64,000 nucleotides of DNA from Pseudarthrobacter chlorophenolicus A6 (GCF_000022025.1 NC_011886.1:3389209-3453208), one strand, 5' to 3'. Positions 48,162-55,330 are shown, numbered from the stretch's first letter. Numbers and translations: made by a program. Notes: generated by a model not told the origin, from the letters alone.

Positions 48162-48842
48162 TTAGGCTCCGGGGGTGCTGGCGGCACCGGGAAGAAGGGA
48201 CGCCGCCGGCTCGCTGTACTGGACGCGCAGGAGGCGGCCGTCGTCGTCGAACACCAGGGACGTGATGGAGGTGAGGGTGCATTCGCGTTTCCGCGGGTCA
48301 TGCCAGAGCGGTTTGCCCTCCGCGCTGAGGCGGGTGGCCCAGATGGGGAGCTGGTGGCTGACCATGATGGCTTCAGGGCCGTTGGTGCCGTAGTCGCCGC
48401 CGGCGAAATCGATGGCGCGCAGGCGTGCTTCCTGGACCGCCTCCATGACGCGGGATGCCTGCTGTTTGTACGGTTCGCCCCAGGACGGCCGCAGCGGGTT
48501 GACCAGGCGCGGCCAGTGCTTGGGCCGGCGAAGTTCGGCCTTGCTGACCTTCATGCCCTCGAAGTAGTTTTCGGCTTCGATGATGCGGGCGTCGGTGTGG
48601 ATCTGCAGGCGCAGTGCTTCCGCTGTGGGGGCCGCCGTTTCCTGGGCCCGGTCCAGCGGAGAGGCGGCAAGATAGGTGATCCTGGCGCCGGCTTCCACCT
48701 GTTGCCGGAAGTGCCCGGCAAGCATGCGGGCCATCTCCCGCCCCAGTGCGGAGAGGTGGAATTCGGGCAGCCGTCCGTACAGAACGCCGTCGGGATTATG
48801 GACCTCGCCGTGGCGGAGCAGATGGACAGTGGCTTGGGGCAT
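48162..48842 (-). CDS. Histidine phosphatase family protein
   Basis: 226 residues. LLRHGEVHNPDGVLYGRLPE carries the RHG motif with the phosphorylated His, SPLDRAQETA the conserved Arg, and VSHQLPIWATRL the second His. Length is typical of phosphoglycerate-mutase-like phosphatases. Substrate is unknown; it is conserved as the first gene of the actinobacterial ccs operon. ATG 48842 gives MPQATVHLLRHGEV, placing the His motif where expected. The upstream 200 bp is shared with the divergent yceI promoter. Confidence 0.88.
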   Translation of the reverse strand: MPQATVHLLRHGEVHNPDGVLYGRLPEFHLSALGREMARMLAGHFRQQVEAGARITYLAASPLDRAQETAAPTAEALRLQIHTDARIIEAENYFEGMKVSKAELRRPKHWPRLVNPLRPSWGEPYKQQASRVMEAVQEARLRAIDFAGGDYGTNGPEAIMVSHQLPIWATRLSAEGKPLWHDPRKRECTLTSITSLVFDDDGRLLRVQYSEPAASLLPGAASTPGA

Positions 48843-48939
48843 GTTTACCAGTTTCTCAAAGATGGCCTGCGATCCGAAATCTTCTACAAAGAGTAGAACT
48901 GAAGTTTTTGAAGAAATGTTCCGAAGGCGGGAACAAAAG

Positions 48940-49004
48940 ATGCAAATGCATGTTTATACTGGATGCAGCAAGTTAGTTGAGACTTCAACCGATGAAGCTT
49001 CAAC
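48940..49004 (+). promoter_or_regulatory. yceI promoter with two tandem MarR-like operators
   Basis: A strong -10 TATACT is at 48955-48960, just after the palindrome ATGCAAATGCAT (48940-48951). Two 14-bp near-palindromes with consensus GTTGAAGCTTCAAC lie at 48976-48989 and 48991-49004, 15 bp apart, just after the expected transcription start. This pattern is typical of a MarR-type repressor; no such gene is nearby. Confidence 0.6.
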
Positions 49005-49046
49005 AGCAGAACCCCCGCAGGCACGCAGACAACAAGGAGCAACATC

Positions 49047-49595
49047 ATGGCACTTCCCGCAGACGTCACCACCGGCACCTGGACCCTGGACAACTCCCAC
49101 AGCGAAATCGGCTTCACCGTACGGCACGCCGGCATCAGCAAGGTGCGCGGGCAGTTCACCGACGCCACCGCCACGCTTGAGCTCGCCGAGGACGTAGCCC
49201 AGTCCAAGATCGCCGCCACCATCAACACCGCCAGCTTCGACTCCGGCGACGCCAACCGGGACGGCCACGTCAAGGGCGAGGACTTCTTCGACGTGGAGAA
49301 GTTCCCGGAAATGTCCTTCGTCTCCAACGGCCTGGTGGCCAAGGGCAACAGCTACGAACTGACTGGTGACCTCACCATCAAGGGCGTTACCCGCCCCGTT
49401 ACCCTCGAAACCGAATTCAACGGCGTGGCCGTTGACCCCTTCGGCAACACCCGCGCCGGCGTCTCCGCAGAGACCACCATCAGCCGCAAGGACTTCGGCC
49501 TGACCTGGAACGCCGTCCTCGAGACCGGCGGCGTGCTGGTCAGCGACAAGGTTGCCATCAACCTGGAACTGGCCTTCATCGCCCCCGCCGCCTAA
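49047..49595 (+). CDS. yceI: YceI-family lipid-binding protein
   Basis: 182 residues. WTLDNSHSEIGFTVRHAGIS opens the YceI lipocalin-like beta-barrel, with HVKGEDFFDVEKFPEMSF and LTIKGVTRPVTLETEF as further signatures. No signal peptide, so unlike E. coli YceI it is cytoplasmic, as is usual in actinobacteria. Members bind isoprenoid-like lipids. AAGGAGCAACATC precedes the ATG. The 5' UTR is about 80 bp and carries two operator-like repeats; a terminator follows. Confidence 0.92.
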   Translation: MALPADVTTGTWTLDNSHSEIGFTVRHAGISKVRGQFTDATATLELAEDVAQSKIAATINTASFDSGDANRDGHVKGEDFFDVEKFPEMSFVSNGLVAKGNSYELTGDLTIKGVTRPVTLETEFNGVAVDPFGNTRAGVSAETTISRKDFGLTWNAVLETGGVLVSDKVAINLELAFIAPAA

Positions 49596-49614
49596 GCAGC
49601 GAACCTTTCGGGAG

Positions 49615-49655
49615 AAACCCCGGCGCCGCCCCCAGGGCGGGCCGGGGTTTCCTGT
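49615..49655 (+). terminator. Terminator of yceI
   Basis: AAACCCCGGC (49615-49624) pairs with GCCGGGGTTT (49641-49650), with further pairing inside, then CCTGTTT. Confidence 0.82.
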
Positions 49656-49750
49656 TTAAGCAAGGGCCCTGACGCAGCGGCCGGCCCAGGCCGTGCGGCG
49701 CGAAAAGGCAAGGCCCGGCAATGCACGACGACGGCGCTACAGTGAACGCC

Positions 49751-50215
49751 ATGAGCAACTCCCCCAGCGCTCCCCGCAGCGGGGCTGCCGCGATGTTTTC
49801 CCTCGCCGGACTGCCCCTTGAGCTGAAAGTCGCCTTCTGGATCTGGTTTGTTGGCGGTGTGCTGTCCCTGTTGGGTGGCCTGCTGGGCATGCTGGCTTCG
49901 CTGGTCCTGTTCGCCGCTGCACCGGCGGCCGCCGTGGGCGTAGTGCTGCTGATGCTGCTGGCCGCGGCAGTGGGGGCAGCCCAGATGGTCTTTGCGCTCA
50001 AGATGAAGGCAGGGCGGTCCTGGGCGCGGGTGGCCCTCACAGTGCTGGCGGCCATCACCCTTGGCCTCGCCGTGGTGAACGGCTTCGCCGGCACCGGCCA
50101 GGCCGGGAACTGGGTGGCGTTCGTGGTGGCGCTGGCGGCAACCGTCCTGATGTGGTTGCCGAAGGCACAGGCCTGGTTCCGCGGAAGTCCTCGCCGGAAT
50201 ACCTCTTCCGAATGA
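49751..50215 (+). CDS. Membrane protein, unknown function
   Basis: 154 residues, four membrane helices (about 25-50, 52-80, 85-105 and 115-135), with LELKVAFWIWFVGGVLSLLG at the start of the first. It resembles small DUF-type actinobacterial membrane proteins; no catalytic motif. ATG 49751 is preferred over 49721 because TACAGT (49738-49743) ends seven bases before it and no ribosome site is present. The next gene, 111 bp away, encodes a similar four-helix protein. Confidence 0.72.
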   Translation: MSNSPSAPRSGAAAMFSLAGLPLELKVAFWIWFVGGVLSLLGGLLGMLASLVLFAAAPAAAVGVVLLMLLAAAVGAAQMVFALKMKAGRSWARVALTVLAAITLGLAVVNGFAGTGQAGNWVAFVVALAATVLMWLPKAQAWFRGSPRRNTSSE

Positions 50216-50326
50216 TCCCCAAGGGCGGCGGCCGGGGGTACGGTGGTCTTAAGTCATGCTGGGGGTAGGGGCACTGGACCGATCCTCGGCAAACCACCTG
50301 TACCCCGACATGAAAAAGGACCGCTC

Positions 50327-51160
50327 ATGAGCACTCCCCCTGTCCCGCCTCCGGGTTCCAACGATCCCCGCTCCGGCAGCTCAGACTCCGGCAGCCCGAA
50401 CACTAACGGCGATGCCGGCAACCAGCCGCCCCGCTTTGGCGAAAACGCTCCGCAGTACGGGCAGAACGCACCCCAATACGGCCAGAACGCTCCGCAGCAG
50501 GGCCAAGGCCAGCCCCAGTACGGTCAGAACGCTCCCCAGTACGGGCAGAACGCACCGCAGCAGGGCCAGCAGTACGGCCAGGGCTACGGACAACAGTTCG
50601 GCCAGAACCCCCCGGGCGGGCAGCAGTTCGGCCAGTCGCCCTACGGTCAGTCCCCCTACCCGTCCGAGCAGCCCCAGCCGGCCGGCAGCAACGGCGTTCC
50701 CCAGCTGGTCAACATTTCCTTCTGGCTGCTGCTCGCGGCGGCGGCCATCTTCGTGATTTCCATGCTGACGGGCCTCGGCCAGCTGAACGACCCCGTGTTC
50801 CGCCAGACGTTCGAAGACCAGATGGAGTCCAGCGGCGCCACCGGCGTGACCTACGACGACGTCCAGGGCTTCATTGGCGGAACCCTTGTGGTGTTCGCCA
50901 TCCTGGGCGCAGGCCTGTACTTCCTGGTGGCCTTCTTTGTCCGCAAGGGCAAGAACTGGGCGCGCATTCTGGGAACGGTCTTCGCAGGCCTGTCGGTCTT
51001 CGGACTGTTCGGCATCCCCACAATCGGCACGCTCGGAACCGTCCTGGGCATCGCGGCCATCGTGCTGCTGTACCTGCCGGCCTCGGCACCGTATTTCCGG
51101 AAGCAGCAGCCCTTCGCCAACCCTTACGGTGGCGGTTTCGGCAGCCCGTACGGCCGCTGA
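50327..51160 (+). CDS. Gln/Tyr/Gly-repeat membrane protein
   Basis: 277 residues. The first 120 are low complexity, with the octad QYGQNAPQ repeated about five times and related QGQ and QFGQ units. The last 140 residues form four membrane helices. Such proteins with a Q/G/Y/N/P-rich cytoplasmic tail are common in actinobacteria and of unknown function. The ATG at 50327 is preceded by AAAAAGGA. The repeats are coding tandem units and may expand or shrink. Ordering next to the 49751 gene suggests related membrane roles. Confidence 0.8.
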   Translation: MSTPPVPPPGSNDPRSGSSDSGSPNTNGDAGNQPPRFGENAPQYGQNAPQYGQNAPQQGQGQPQYGQNAPQYGQNAPQQGQQYGQGYGQQFGQNPPGGQQFGQSPYGQSPYPSEQPQPAGSNGVPQLVNISFWLLLAAAAIFVISMLTGLGQLNDPVFRQTFEDQMESSGATGVTYDDVQGFIGGTLVVFAILGAGLYFLVAFFVRKGKNWARILGTVFAGLSVFGLFGIPTIGTLGTVLGIAAIVLLYLPASAPYFRKQQPFANPYGGGFGSPYGR

Positions 51161-51208
51161 CGCTATAGTTTCCACTCCCGCGGGCGCGGGTTCCGGACCT
51201 GCCGGTTT

Positions 51209-51913
51209 CTAGGCAGTCTGCTCCGGGGCCTGCGCCCGTTGTGCGTGGTAGGCAAGGATCTGCAGTTCGGTGGCCATATCCACCTTGCGCAGGTTGACCC
51301 CCTCAGGGACCTGCAGCATCACGGGGGCGAAGCTCAGGACGCTCCGCACGCCCGCCGCCACCACACGGTCGCAGACTCCCTGGGCTACGGATGCCGGCAA
51401 CGCCAGCACCACCATGTTGGCTCCGGTCCGGTGCAGCACCGTCTCCAGGTCTGCGACATCGCTGACCCGCAGCCACCCCACTTCGTTTCCCACCACCATC
51501 TCGTCTGCGTCGAAGATTGCCACCACGTCGAAGCCCCTGGACTCGAACCCGCCATACCGGGCCAGGGCCTTGCCCAGGTTGCCGGCGCCCACAATGGCCA
51601 CCTTCCAGTCGTGCGTCAGGCCCAGTGCGGCAGCGATGTGGCGGCTCAGGTACTGGACTTCGTAGCCCACTCCGCGGGTGCCGTAGGACCCTACGTGGGA
51701 GAGGTCTTTGCGGAGGGTGGAGGAGCTCACTCCGGAGGCTTCGGCCAGTGATTCGGAGGACACCCGCTCGATGCCGTCGGCAAGCAGGGTGTTGAGGGCG
51801 CGGAGGTAGATCGTCAGCCGTGCCACCGCTGCGGGCGGAATCTGCTTGGCTGGCGTACCCGTGGCGTCCGGCAGGTCCGGGACAGCCTGGGGAGTTGAGT
51901 CCAGCGAAGTCAC
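51209..51913 (-). CDS. rex: Redox-sensing transcriptional repressor Rex
   Basis: 234 residues. The winged HTH (ARLTIYLRALNTLL, then SSESLAEASGVSSSTLRKDL) is followed by the Rossmann NAD(H) domain with VAIVGAGNLGKALARYGGF (about residue 95) and a C-terminal swap helix. Rex senses NADH/NAD and controls respiration genes. The GTG at 51913 (VTSLDSTPQ) has an AGGGAGGGG ribosome site, better than the ATG at 51946. It neighbours a glutaredoxin-like gene and convergent membrane genes. In many actinobacteria hemA follows; it is not seen here. Confidence 0.95.
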   Translation of the reverse strand: MTSLDSTPQAVPDLPDATGTPAKQIPPAAVARLTIYLRALNTLLADGIERVSSESLAEASGVSSSTLRKDLSHVGSYGTRGVGYEVQYLSRHIAAALGLTHDWKVAIVGAGNLGKALARYGGFESRGFDVVAIFDADEMVVGNEVGWLRVSDVADLETVLHRTGANMVVLALPASVAQGVCDRVVAAGVRSVLSFAPVMLQVPEGVNLRKVDMATELQILAYHAQRAQAPEQTA

Positions 51914-52003
51914 CAGCCCCTCCCTTGCATCGCGTTGTGCCTCCACTCTAGAGCCCCATCGCCGGTGCCAACAAAGCAGGTACCTTCACGTCGGACCGGT
52001 CCC

Positions 52004-52258
52004 CTACTGCGCCATGGCCCGCTGCAGGACGCGTTCCAGCCGGGCTTCGTCAATCTTCCAAAAGTCGCGCTGCACACCGTCCACCAGGACCACGGGGATT
52101 TCCTCCGCATAGCGTTCGCGCAGTTCCGGCTGGTTGTCCACCAACTCTTCGCTCCATGTCAGGCCCAGTGCGGCTGTAACCCTGCCGACGGCGTCGCGCG
52201 CGTCCTCGCACAGGTGGCAGTTCGCTTTGGTGACCAGGACAACGTGGGGTGTGGGCAT
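52004..52258 (-). CDS. Glutaredoxin-like protein
   Basis: 84 residues. VLVTKANCHLCEDARDAVGRV has a CxxC redox site (CHLC), and EEIPVVLVDGVQRDFWKID the cis-Pro region of the glutaredoxin-like DUF836 family. It is close in type to M. tuberculosis Rv0508, also near serB1 and hemA. It likely reduces disulfides or binds a metal cofactor; partner unknown. Upstream of rex by about 90 bp in the same direction. The start ATG 52258 has no strong ribosome site. Confidence 0.88.
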   Translation of the reverse strand: MPTPHVVLVTKANCHLCEDARDAVGRVTAALGLTWSEELVDNQPELRERYAEEIPVVLVDGVQRDFWKIDEARLERVLQRAMAQ

Positions 52259-52346
52259 GCTTTAACGGTAGCGCCGTTGAAGCGCGCCCACACCACGCCC
52301 GGCATGCCGGCCGCGGCGGCCCGGTGGATTGACTAGACTCAAGTCC

Positions 52347-53165
52347 ATGCCCGAGGAGAAATACGTCGCCGTTGTGACCCGGCCGGTCGCTGCGCCGCAG
52401 CCGGGCGAGGCAGCGTTTTTCGATGTGGACAACACCCTCATGCGCGGGGCCAGCCTTTTCCATGTTGCCCGGAAAATGCACCAGCGGGGGGCGTTCACGC
52501 TGGCCGAGGCAGCCGGCTTCGCCTGGAAGCAGTTCAAGTTCGTGGCCCGCGGCGAGAATATCGACGACGTCCACGCTGTCCGCGATTCCGCGCTCACCCT
52601 CGCTGCGGGCATCGCCGTCGATGACATCAAGGCGCTGGGCGAAGAGGTCTACGACGAAATGATCGCCTCGCGGATCTGGCCCGGGGCCAAGGCACTGGCC
52701 GAACAGCACCTCAGGGTGGGCCGCCGCGTCTGGCTGGTCACCGCCACGCCCATTGAAGTTGCCACCGTCATCTCCACCCGGCTGGGCCTGACCGGCGCGC
52801 TGGGAACGGTGGGCGAGGTCTCCGACGGGATGTACACCGGCAGGCTGGTGGGAGACATCCTGCACGGCTCTGCCAAAGCGGTGGCGGTGCAGGGCATCGC
52901 CGACGAGGAGGACCTGGACCTCAAGCGCTGCTGGGCCTACAGCGACTCCTACAACGACATCCCGCTGCTGTCCCTCGTGGGCCATCCGGTGGCCATCAAC
53001 CCGGACGCCAAGCTGCGCCGCCACGCACGGGACAACAACTGGCCGGTCTACGACTTCCGCGCCGGCCGGCGGGCTGCAACCTTCGGCCTCAAGGCTGCAA
53101 CCATGGGCGGCGCCGTCTACGGCCTGTGGAAGGGCTTCGCAAGGATCCGCGGCCCGCGGGCGTGA
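52347..53165 (+). CDS. HAD-IB family phosphatase (SerB1-like)
   Basis: 272 residues. AAFFDVDNTLMRGASLFHVA is HAD motif I, RVWLVTATP motif II, and YSDSYNDIPLLSLVGHPVAI motifs III-IV. The HAD-IB family contains SerB-like phosphatases; M. tuberculosis SerB1 (Rv0505c) is a close type. A C-terminal amphipathic or membrane helix (FGLKAATMGGAVYGLWKGF) is seen. TAGACT (52334-52339) ends seven bases before ATG 52347, so the mRNA is probably leaderless; the TTG upstream is inside the promoter. Confidence 0.9.
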   Translation: MPEEKYVAVVTRPVAAPQPGEAAFFDVDNTLMRGASLFHVARKMHQRGAFTLAEAAGFAWKQFKFVARGENIDDVHAVRDSALTLAAGIAVDDIKALGEEVYDEMIASRIWPGAKALAEQHLRVGRRVWLVTATPIEVATVISTRLGLTGALGTVGEVSDGMYTGRLVGDILHGSAKAVAVQGIADEEDLDLKRCWAYSDSYNDIPLLSLVGHPVAINPDAKLRRHARDNNWPVYDFRAGRRAATFGLKAATMGGAVYGLWKGFARIRGPRA

Positions 53166-53190
53166 GGCCGGCAAAGTCCCCGCAAGAACA

Positions 53191-53226
53191 GAAATGCCCG
53201 CCACCTCGGAAGGCGGCGGGCATTTC
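53191..53226. terminator. Bidirectional terminator between HAD and bS22 genes
   Basis: GAAATGCCCGCC (53191-53202) pairs with GGCGGGCATTTC (53215-53226). It sits between convergent genes. Confidence 0.82.
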
Positions 53227-53245
53227 CACGCTGTTCGAAGTATCT

Positions 53246-53344
53246 CTACTTCTTATTGCGGCGCTGGTGACGGGTCTTGCGAAGCAGCTTGCGGTGCTTC
53301 TTCTTGGCCATACGCTTGCGACGCTTCTTGATAACTGAACCCAC
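53246..53344 (-). CDS. Small basic ribosomal protein bS22 (AURKAIP1/COX24 type)
   Basis: 32 residues: MGSVIKKRRKRMAKKKHRKL, then LRKTRHQRRNKK. Eighteen of 32 are Lys or Arg. It matches the actinobacterial AURKAIP1/COX24-domain proteins, identified in mycobacteria as ribosomal protein bS22 near the decoding centre of the 30S subunit. The start is GTG 53344 after AAGGAAC. The HTH gene is 191 bp upstream on the same strand, as in M. tuberculosis Rv0500A-Rv0500B. Confidence 0.93.
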   Translation of the reverse strand: MGSVIKKRRKRMAKKKHRKLLRKTRHQRRNKK

Positions 53345-53535
53345 GAAAGTTCCTTACAAACTAGATGCAGTACCTGTCTGATGGAAATGGTCCGCGGACA
53401 AAGCTACGAACTGAACAACTGACAGATTCTTACAATGACGTAAAACGTTCCTTAACAGGGTACCGCTTCCGGGGGGCGGCTTCTAACCGGCCCCGCGACC
53501 ACCGGCAGAAATACCGGATATGCGGCGGGACTGGC

Positions 53536-53748
53536 TCAGGCGGTGCCTGCGTGCCCGTCCACTACGGCGCCCTTGAGGTACTGGTCCACGGCAGTCTCGG
53601 GCACACGGTAGGAGCGGCCAAAGCGGACTGCCGGCATTTCACCGGAATGGACCAGGCGGTAGACGGTCATTTTGGAGACGCGCATGACCTCGGCAACTTC
53701 TGCCACGGTCAGGAACTTCGCGTTCGAGAAGTTCTGTTCTGCGGACAT
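53536..53748 (-). CDS. Small excisionase/MerR-type HTH protein
   Basis: 70 residues. FLTVAEVAEVMRVSKMTVYR then VHSGEMPAVRFGRSYRVPE is the excisionase-family winged HTH (HTH_17). The start ATG 53748 (MSAEQNFSNAKFLTVAEVAE) is in the middle of a longer open frame; AAAATAGGGA just before it supports it. It is the ortholog by position of M. tuberculosis Rv0500A. Chromosomal copies like this are conserved regulators, not phage excisionases; BldC is a related developmental regulator. Targets are unknown. Confidence 0.85.
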   Translation of the reverse strand: MSAEQNFSNAKFLTVAEVAEVMRVSKMTVYRLVHSGEMPAVRFGRSYRVPETAVDQYLKGAVVDGHAGTA

Positions 53749-53931
53749 TTCCCTATTTTCCTTTGCTGACGGATGGACACAGTGGACCCCAGGTTCGTAC
53801 CAAATGCGGTGTTCCGATGCTGAGCCATCCACCAACCACCTATCCAGATACTCTAGATGTTCCTGTGGCAGAAGTGAAAGTAGTAGGGTCCCCCTATTTG
53901 CCCGGCGTCCCACCCTTCCCACTGGCCTCCG

Positions 53932-55035
53932 TCAGCCGCGGCGCTTCCGGGCTGAGGCGGCCAGCTGCTCCAGGACCGACGCCGAGACGTCCCACTCCAT
54001 GCACGCATCCGTGACGCTCTGCCCGTAGACCAGCTCATCCCGGCCGGCCGCGTGCTCCACGACGTCCAGGTTCTGGGCGCCTCCCACCAGGAAGCTTTCC
54101 AGCATGACGCCGGCGATCGCCTGGGCGGCCGGGCCGCCTTCTTCAAGCTGTGCACCGATTTCCAGGGCCACTTCCGCCTGCCGGTGGTGGCTCTTGCCGC
54201 TGTTGGCGTGGCTGGCGTCCACGATCAGGCGCGGGTTCAGCCCCTTGCCGGCCAGGGTGGCGGAGGCCGCTTCGACGTCTGCCGTGGAGTAGTTGGGCCC
54301 CTTGCGCCCGCCGCGGAGGATGACGTGCGTGTCCGGGTTGCCGGCGGTGGCCACCAGCGCGGCCCGGCCGTCGCCGTCGATCCCCAGGAACGCCTGGGCT
54401 GCCGCGGCGGCACCGCAGGCGTCGATGGCAACCTGCAGGCCGCCGTCGGTCCCGTTCTTGAAGCCGATGGGCATGGACAGGCCGGATGCCAGCTGGCGGT
54501 GGATCTGGCTCTCCGTGGTGCGGGCCCCGATGGCGCCCCAGGAGATGAGGTCCGCCATGTACTGCGGGCTGATCGGTTCGAGGAACTCGGTGGCCGTCGG
54601 CAGTCCCAGGGCGGTGACCTGCTGGAGGAAGTGGCGTGCGGTCCGCAGGCCGGTGACCATGTCGTGGCTGCCGTCCAGCCGCGGATCGTTGATCAGGCCC
54701 TTCCAGCCAACGGTGGTGCGGGGCTTCTCGAAGTAGGTCCGCATGACGATCAGCAGGTCTTCCTTGTGCTTCTCAGCCTGGCTGACCAGCCGGCGGGCGT
54801 ATTCCAGCCCGGCCTTGGGATCGTGGATGGAGCACGGTCCCACGATCACCAGCAGGCGGTCGTCCACGCCGTCCATGATGGCGCGGACTTCATCGCGGCC
54901 GCGTTCGACGACGGCAGCGGCCTGTGCGTCGAGGGGCAGGTCCGCGATCAGTTCGGAAGGGGTGGGCAGCGGGGTGAATTCGCTGACGCGCAGGTTCGAG
55001 GTGGATTGTGCTGCTGCGGCTGTTGCGGTGCTCAT
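53932..55035 (-). CDS. aroG: 3-deoxy-7-phosphoheptulonate (DAHP) synthase, class I
   Basis: 367 residues. LLVIVGPCSIHDPKAGLEYA (metal/PEP region), YFEKPRTTVGWKGLINDPRL, GARTTESQIHR, and VDASHANSGKSH are hallmarks of class I (AroFGH) DAHP synthase, which makes the first shikimate-pathway intermediate from PEP and erythrose 4-phosphate. Class I enzymes are feedback-inhibited by aromatic amino acids. The ATG at 55035 follows AGGACCCGAAC. Upstream, a 176-base leader holds an aromatic-rich peptide and two hairpins, suggesting attenuation. The HTH gene is 183 bp downstream. Confidence 0.94.
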   Translation of the reverse strand: MSTATAAAAQSTSNLRVSEFTPLPTPSELIADLPLDAQAAAVVERGRDEVRAIMDGVDDRLLVIVGPCSIHDPKAGLEYARRLVSQAEKHKEDLLIVMRTYFEKPRTTVGWKGLINDPRLDGSHDMVTGLRTARHFLQQVTALGLPTATEFLEPISPQYMADLISWGAIGARTTESQIHRQLASGLSMPIGFKNGTDGGLQVAIDACGAAAAAQAFLGIDGDGRAALVATAGNPDTHVILRGGRKGPNYSTADVEAASATLAGKGLNPRLIVDASHANSGKSHHRQAEVALEIGAQLEEGGPAAQAIAGVMLESFLVGGAQNLDVVEHAAGRDELVYGQSVTDACMEWDVSASVLEQLAASARKRRG

Positions 55036-55098
55036 GTTCGGGTCCTGTTCCAGATGGGAAGCGGGCCCGGATTTCAGAACCCGCCGGAGAAACGGCGA

Positions 55099-55122
55099 AG
55101 GGCAGAGAATGATCTCTGCCCT
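55099..55122 (-). terminator. Attenuator hairpin upstream of DAHP synthase
   Basis: A perfect 10-bp stem (55099-55108 with 55113-55122, four-base loop). On the minus strand it reads AGGGCAGAGA, loop TCAT, TCTCTGCCCT, then TCGCCGTTTC. It directly abuts the hairpin at 55123-55182 and ends about 63 bases before the aroG start. Confidence 0.75.
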
Positions 55123-55182
55123 GTTGGCTCTGAAGGAAAATTGGATGCGTGTCAGTTAGACGCGGGCCCCTCCAGAGCCAAC
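55123..55182 (-). promoter_or_regulatory. Leader hairpin overlapping the leader peptide
   Basis: GTTGGCTCTG (minus 55182-55173) pairs perfectly with CAGAGCCAAC (minus 55132-55123), enclosing 40 bases. Its left arm is immediately after the aromatic codons of the leader peptide, so a stalled ribosome would cover it. Confidence 0.75.
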
Positions 55183-55211
55183 GAAAAATACGCATACCAA
55201 CGGTTAGTCAT
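55152..55211 (-). CDS. DAHP synthase leader peptide
   Basis: 19 residues: MTNRWYAYFSLALEGPASN, ending in TGA. Codons 5-9 are Trp-Tyr-Ala-Tyr-Phe, so all three aromatic end products of the pathway are sampled in one run. ATG 55211 lies six bases after TAAGGT (55218-55223), an actinobacterial -10, with TTGGCG as a possible -35, so the transcript is probably leaderless. The two hairpins that follow and the aroG gene downstream make a classic ribosome-mediated attenuator the most likely function. Confidence 0.82.
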   Translation of the reverse strand: MTNRWYAYFSLALEGPASN

Positions 55212-55253
55212 GGGAAGACCTTAGGCTCACGCCGGCCGAACCGCCAAATCGAT

Positions 55254-55319
55254 CCCAACTAAGTAGCAGTAGATGTCGTTCTGAGGCTCCAAAACGACAT
55301 CTACTGCTACCTAGTTGGG
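55254..55319. terminator. Long intergenic hairpin between the esterase and aroG leader
   Basis: CCCAACTAAGTAGCAGTAGA (continuing to 55280) pairs with the segment 55293-55319 in a stem of about 27 bp with one mismatch and a 12-base loop. It lies 12 bp past the esterase stop, so it should end that operon. The unusual length suggests a repeat-derived element. Confidence 0.78.
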
Positions 55320-55330
55320 TTGGGGGCGGG

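Noticed and set aside
46710..48896. 728-residue plus-strand open frame
   Set aside because: It is antisense to the ccdA-resA-phosphatase genes and has a Gln/Gly/His composition without any motif.
53536..53748. Excisionase-like gene as sign of a prophage
   Set aside because: No integrase, att repeat or phage gene is near. The gene is syntenic with Rv0500A and a conserved chromosomal regulator.
54890..55195. Alternative leader frame starting MRIFRWLWRG upstream of aroG
   Set aside because: It has Trp codons but no stop and runs deep into aroG in another frame. The frame MTNRWYAYF has its own -10, ends in TGA before the gene and has all three aromatic residues.
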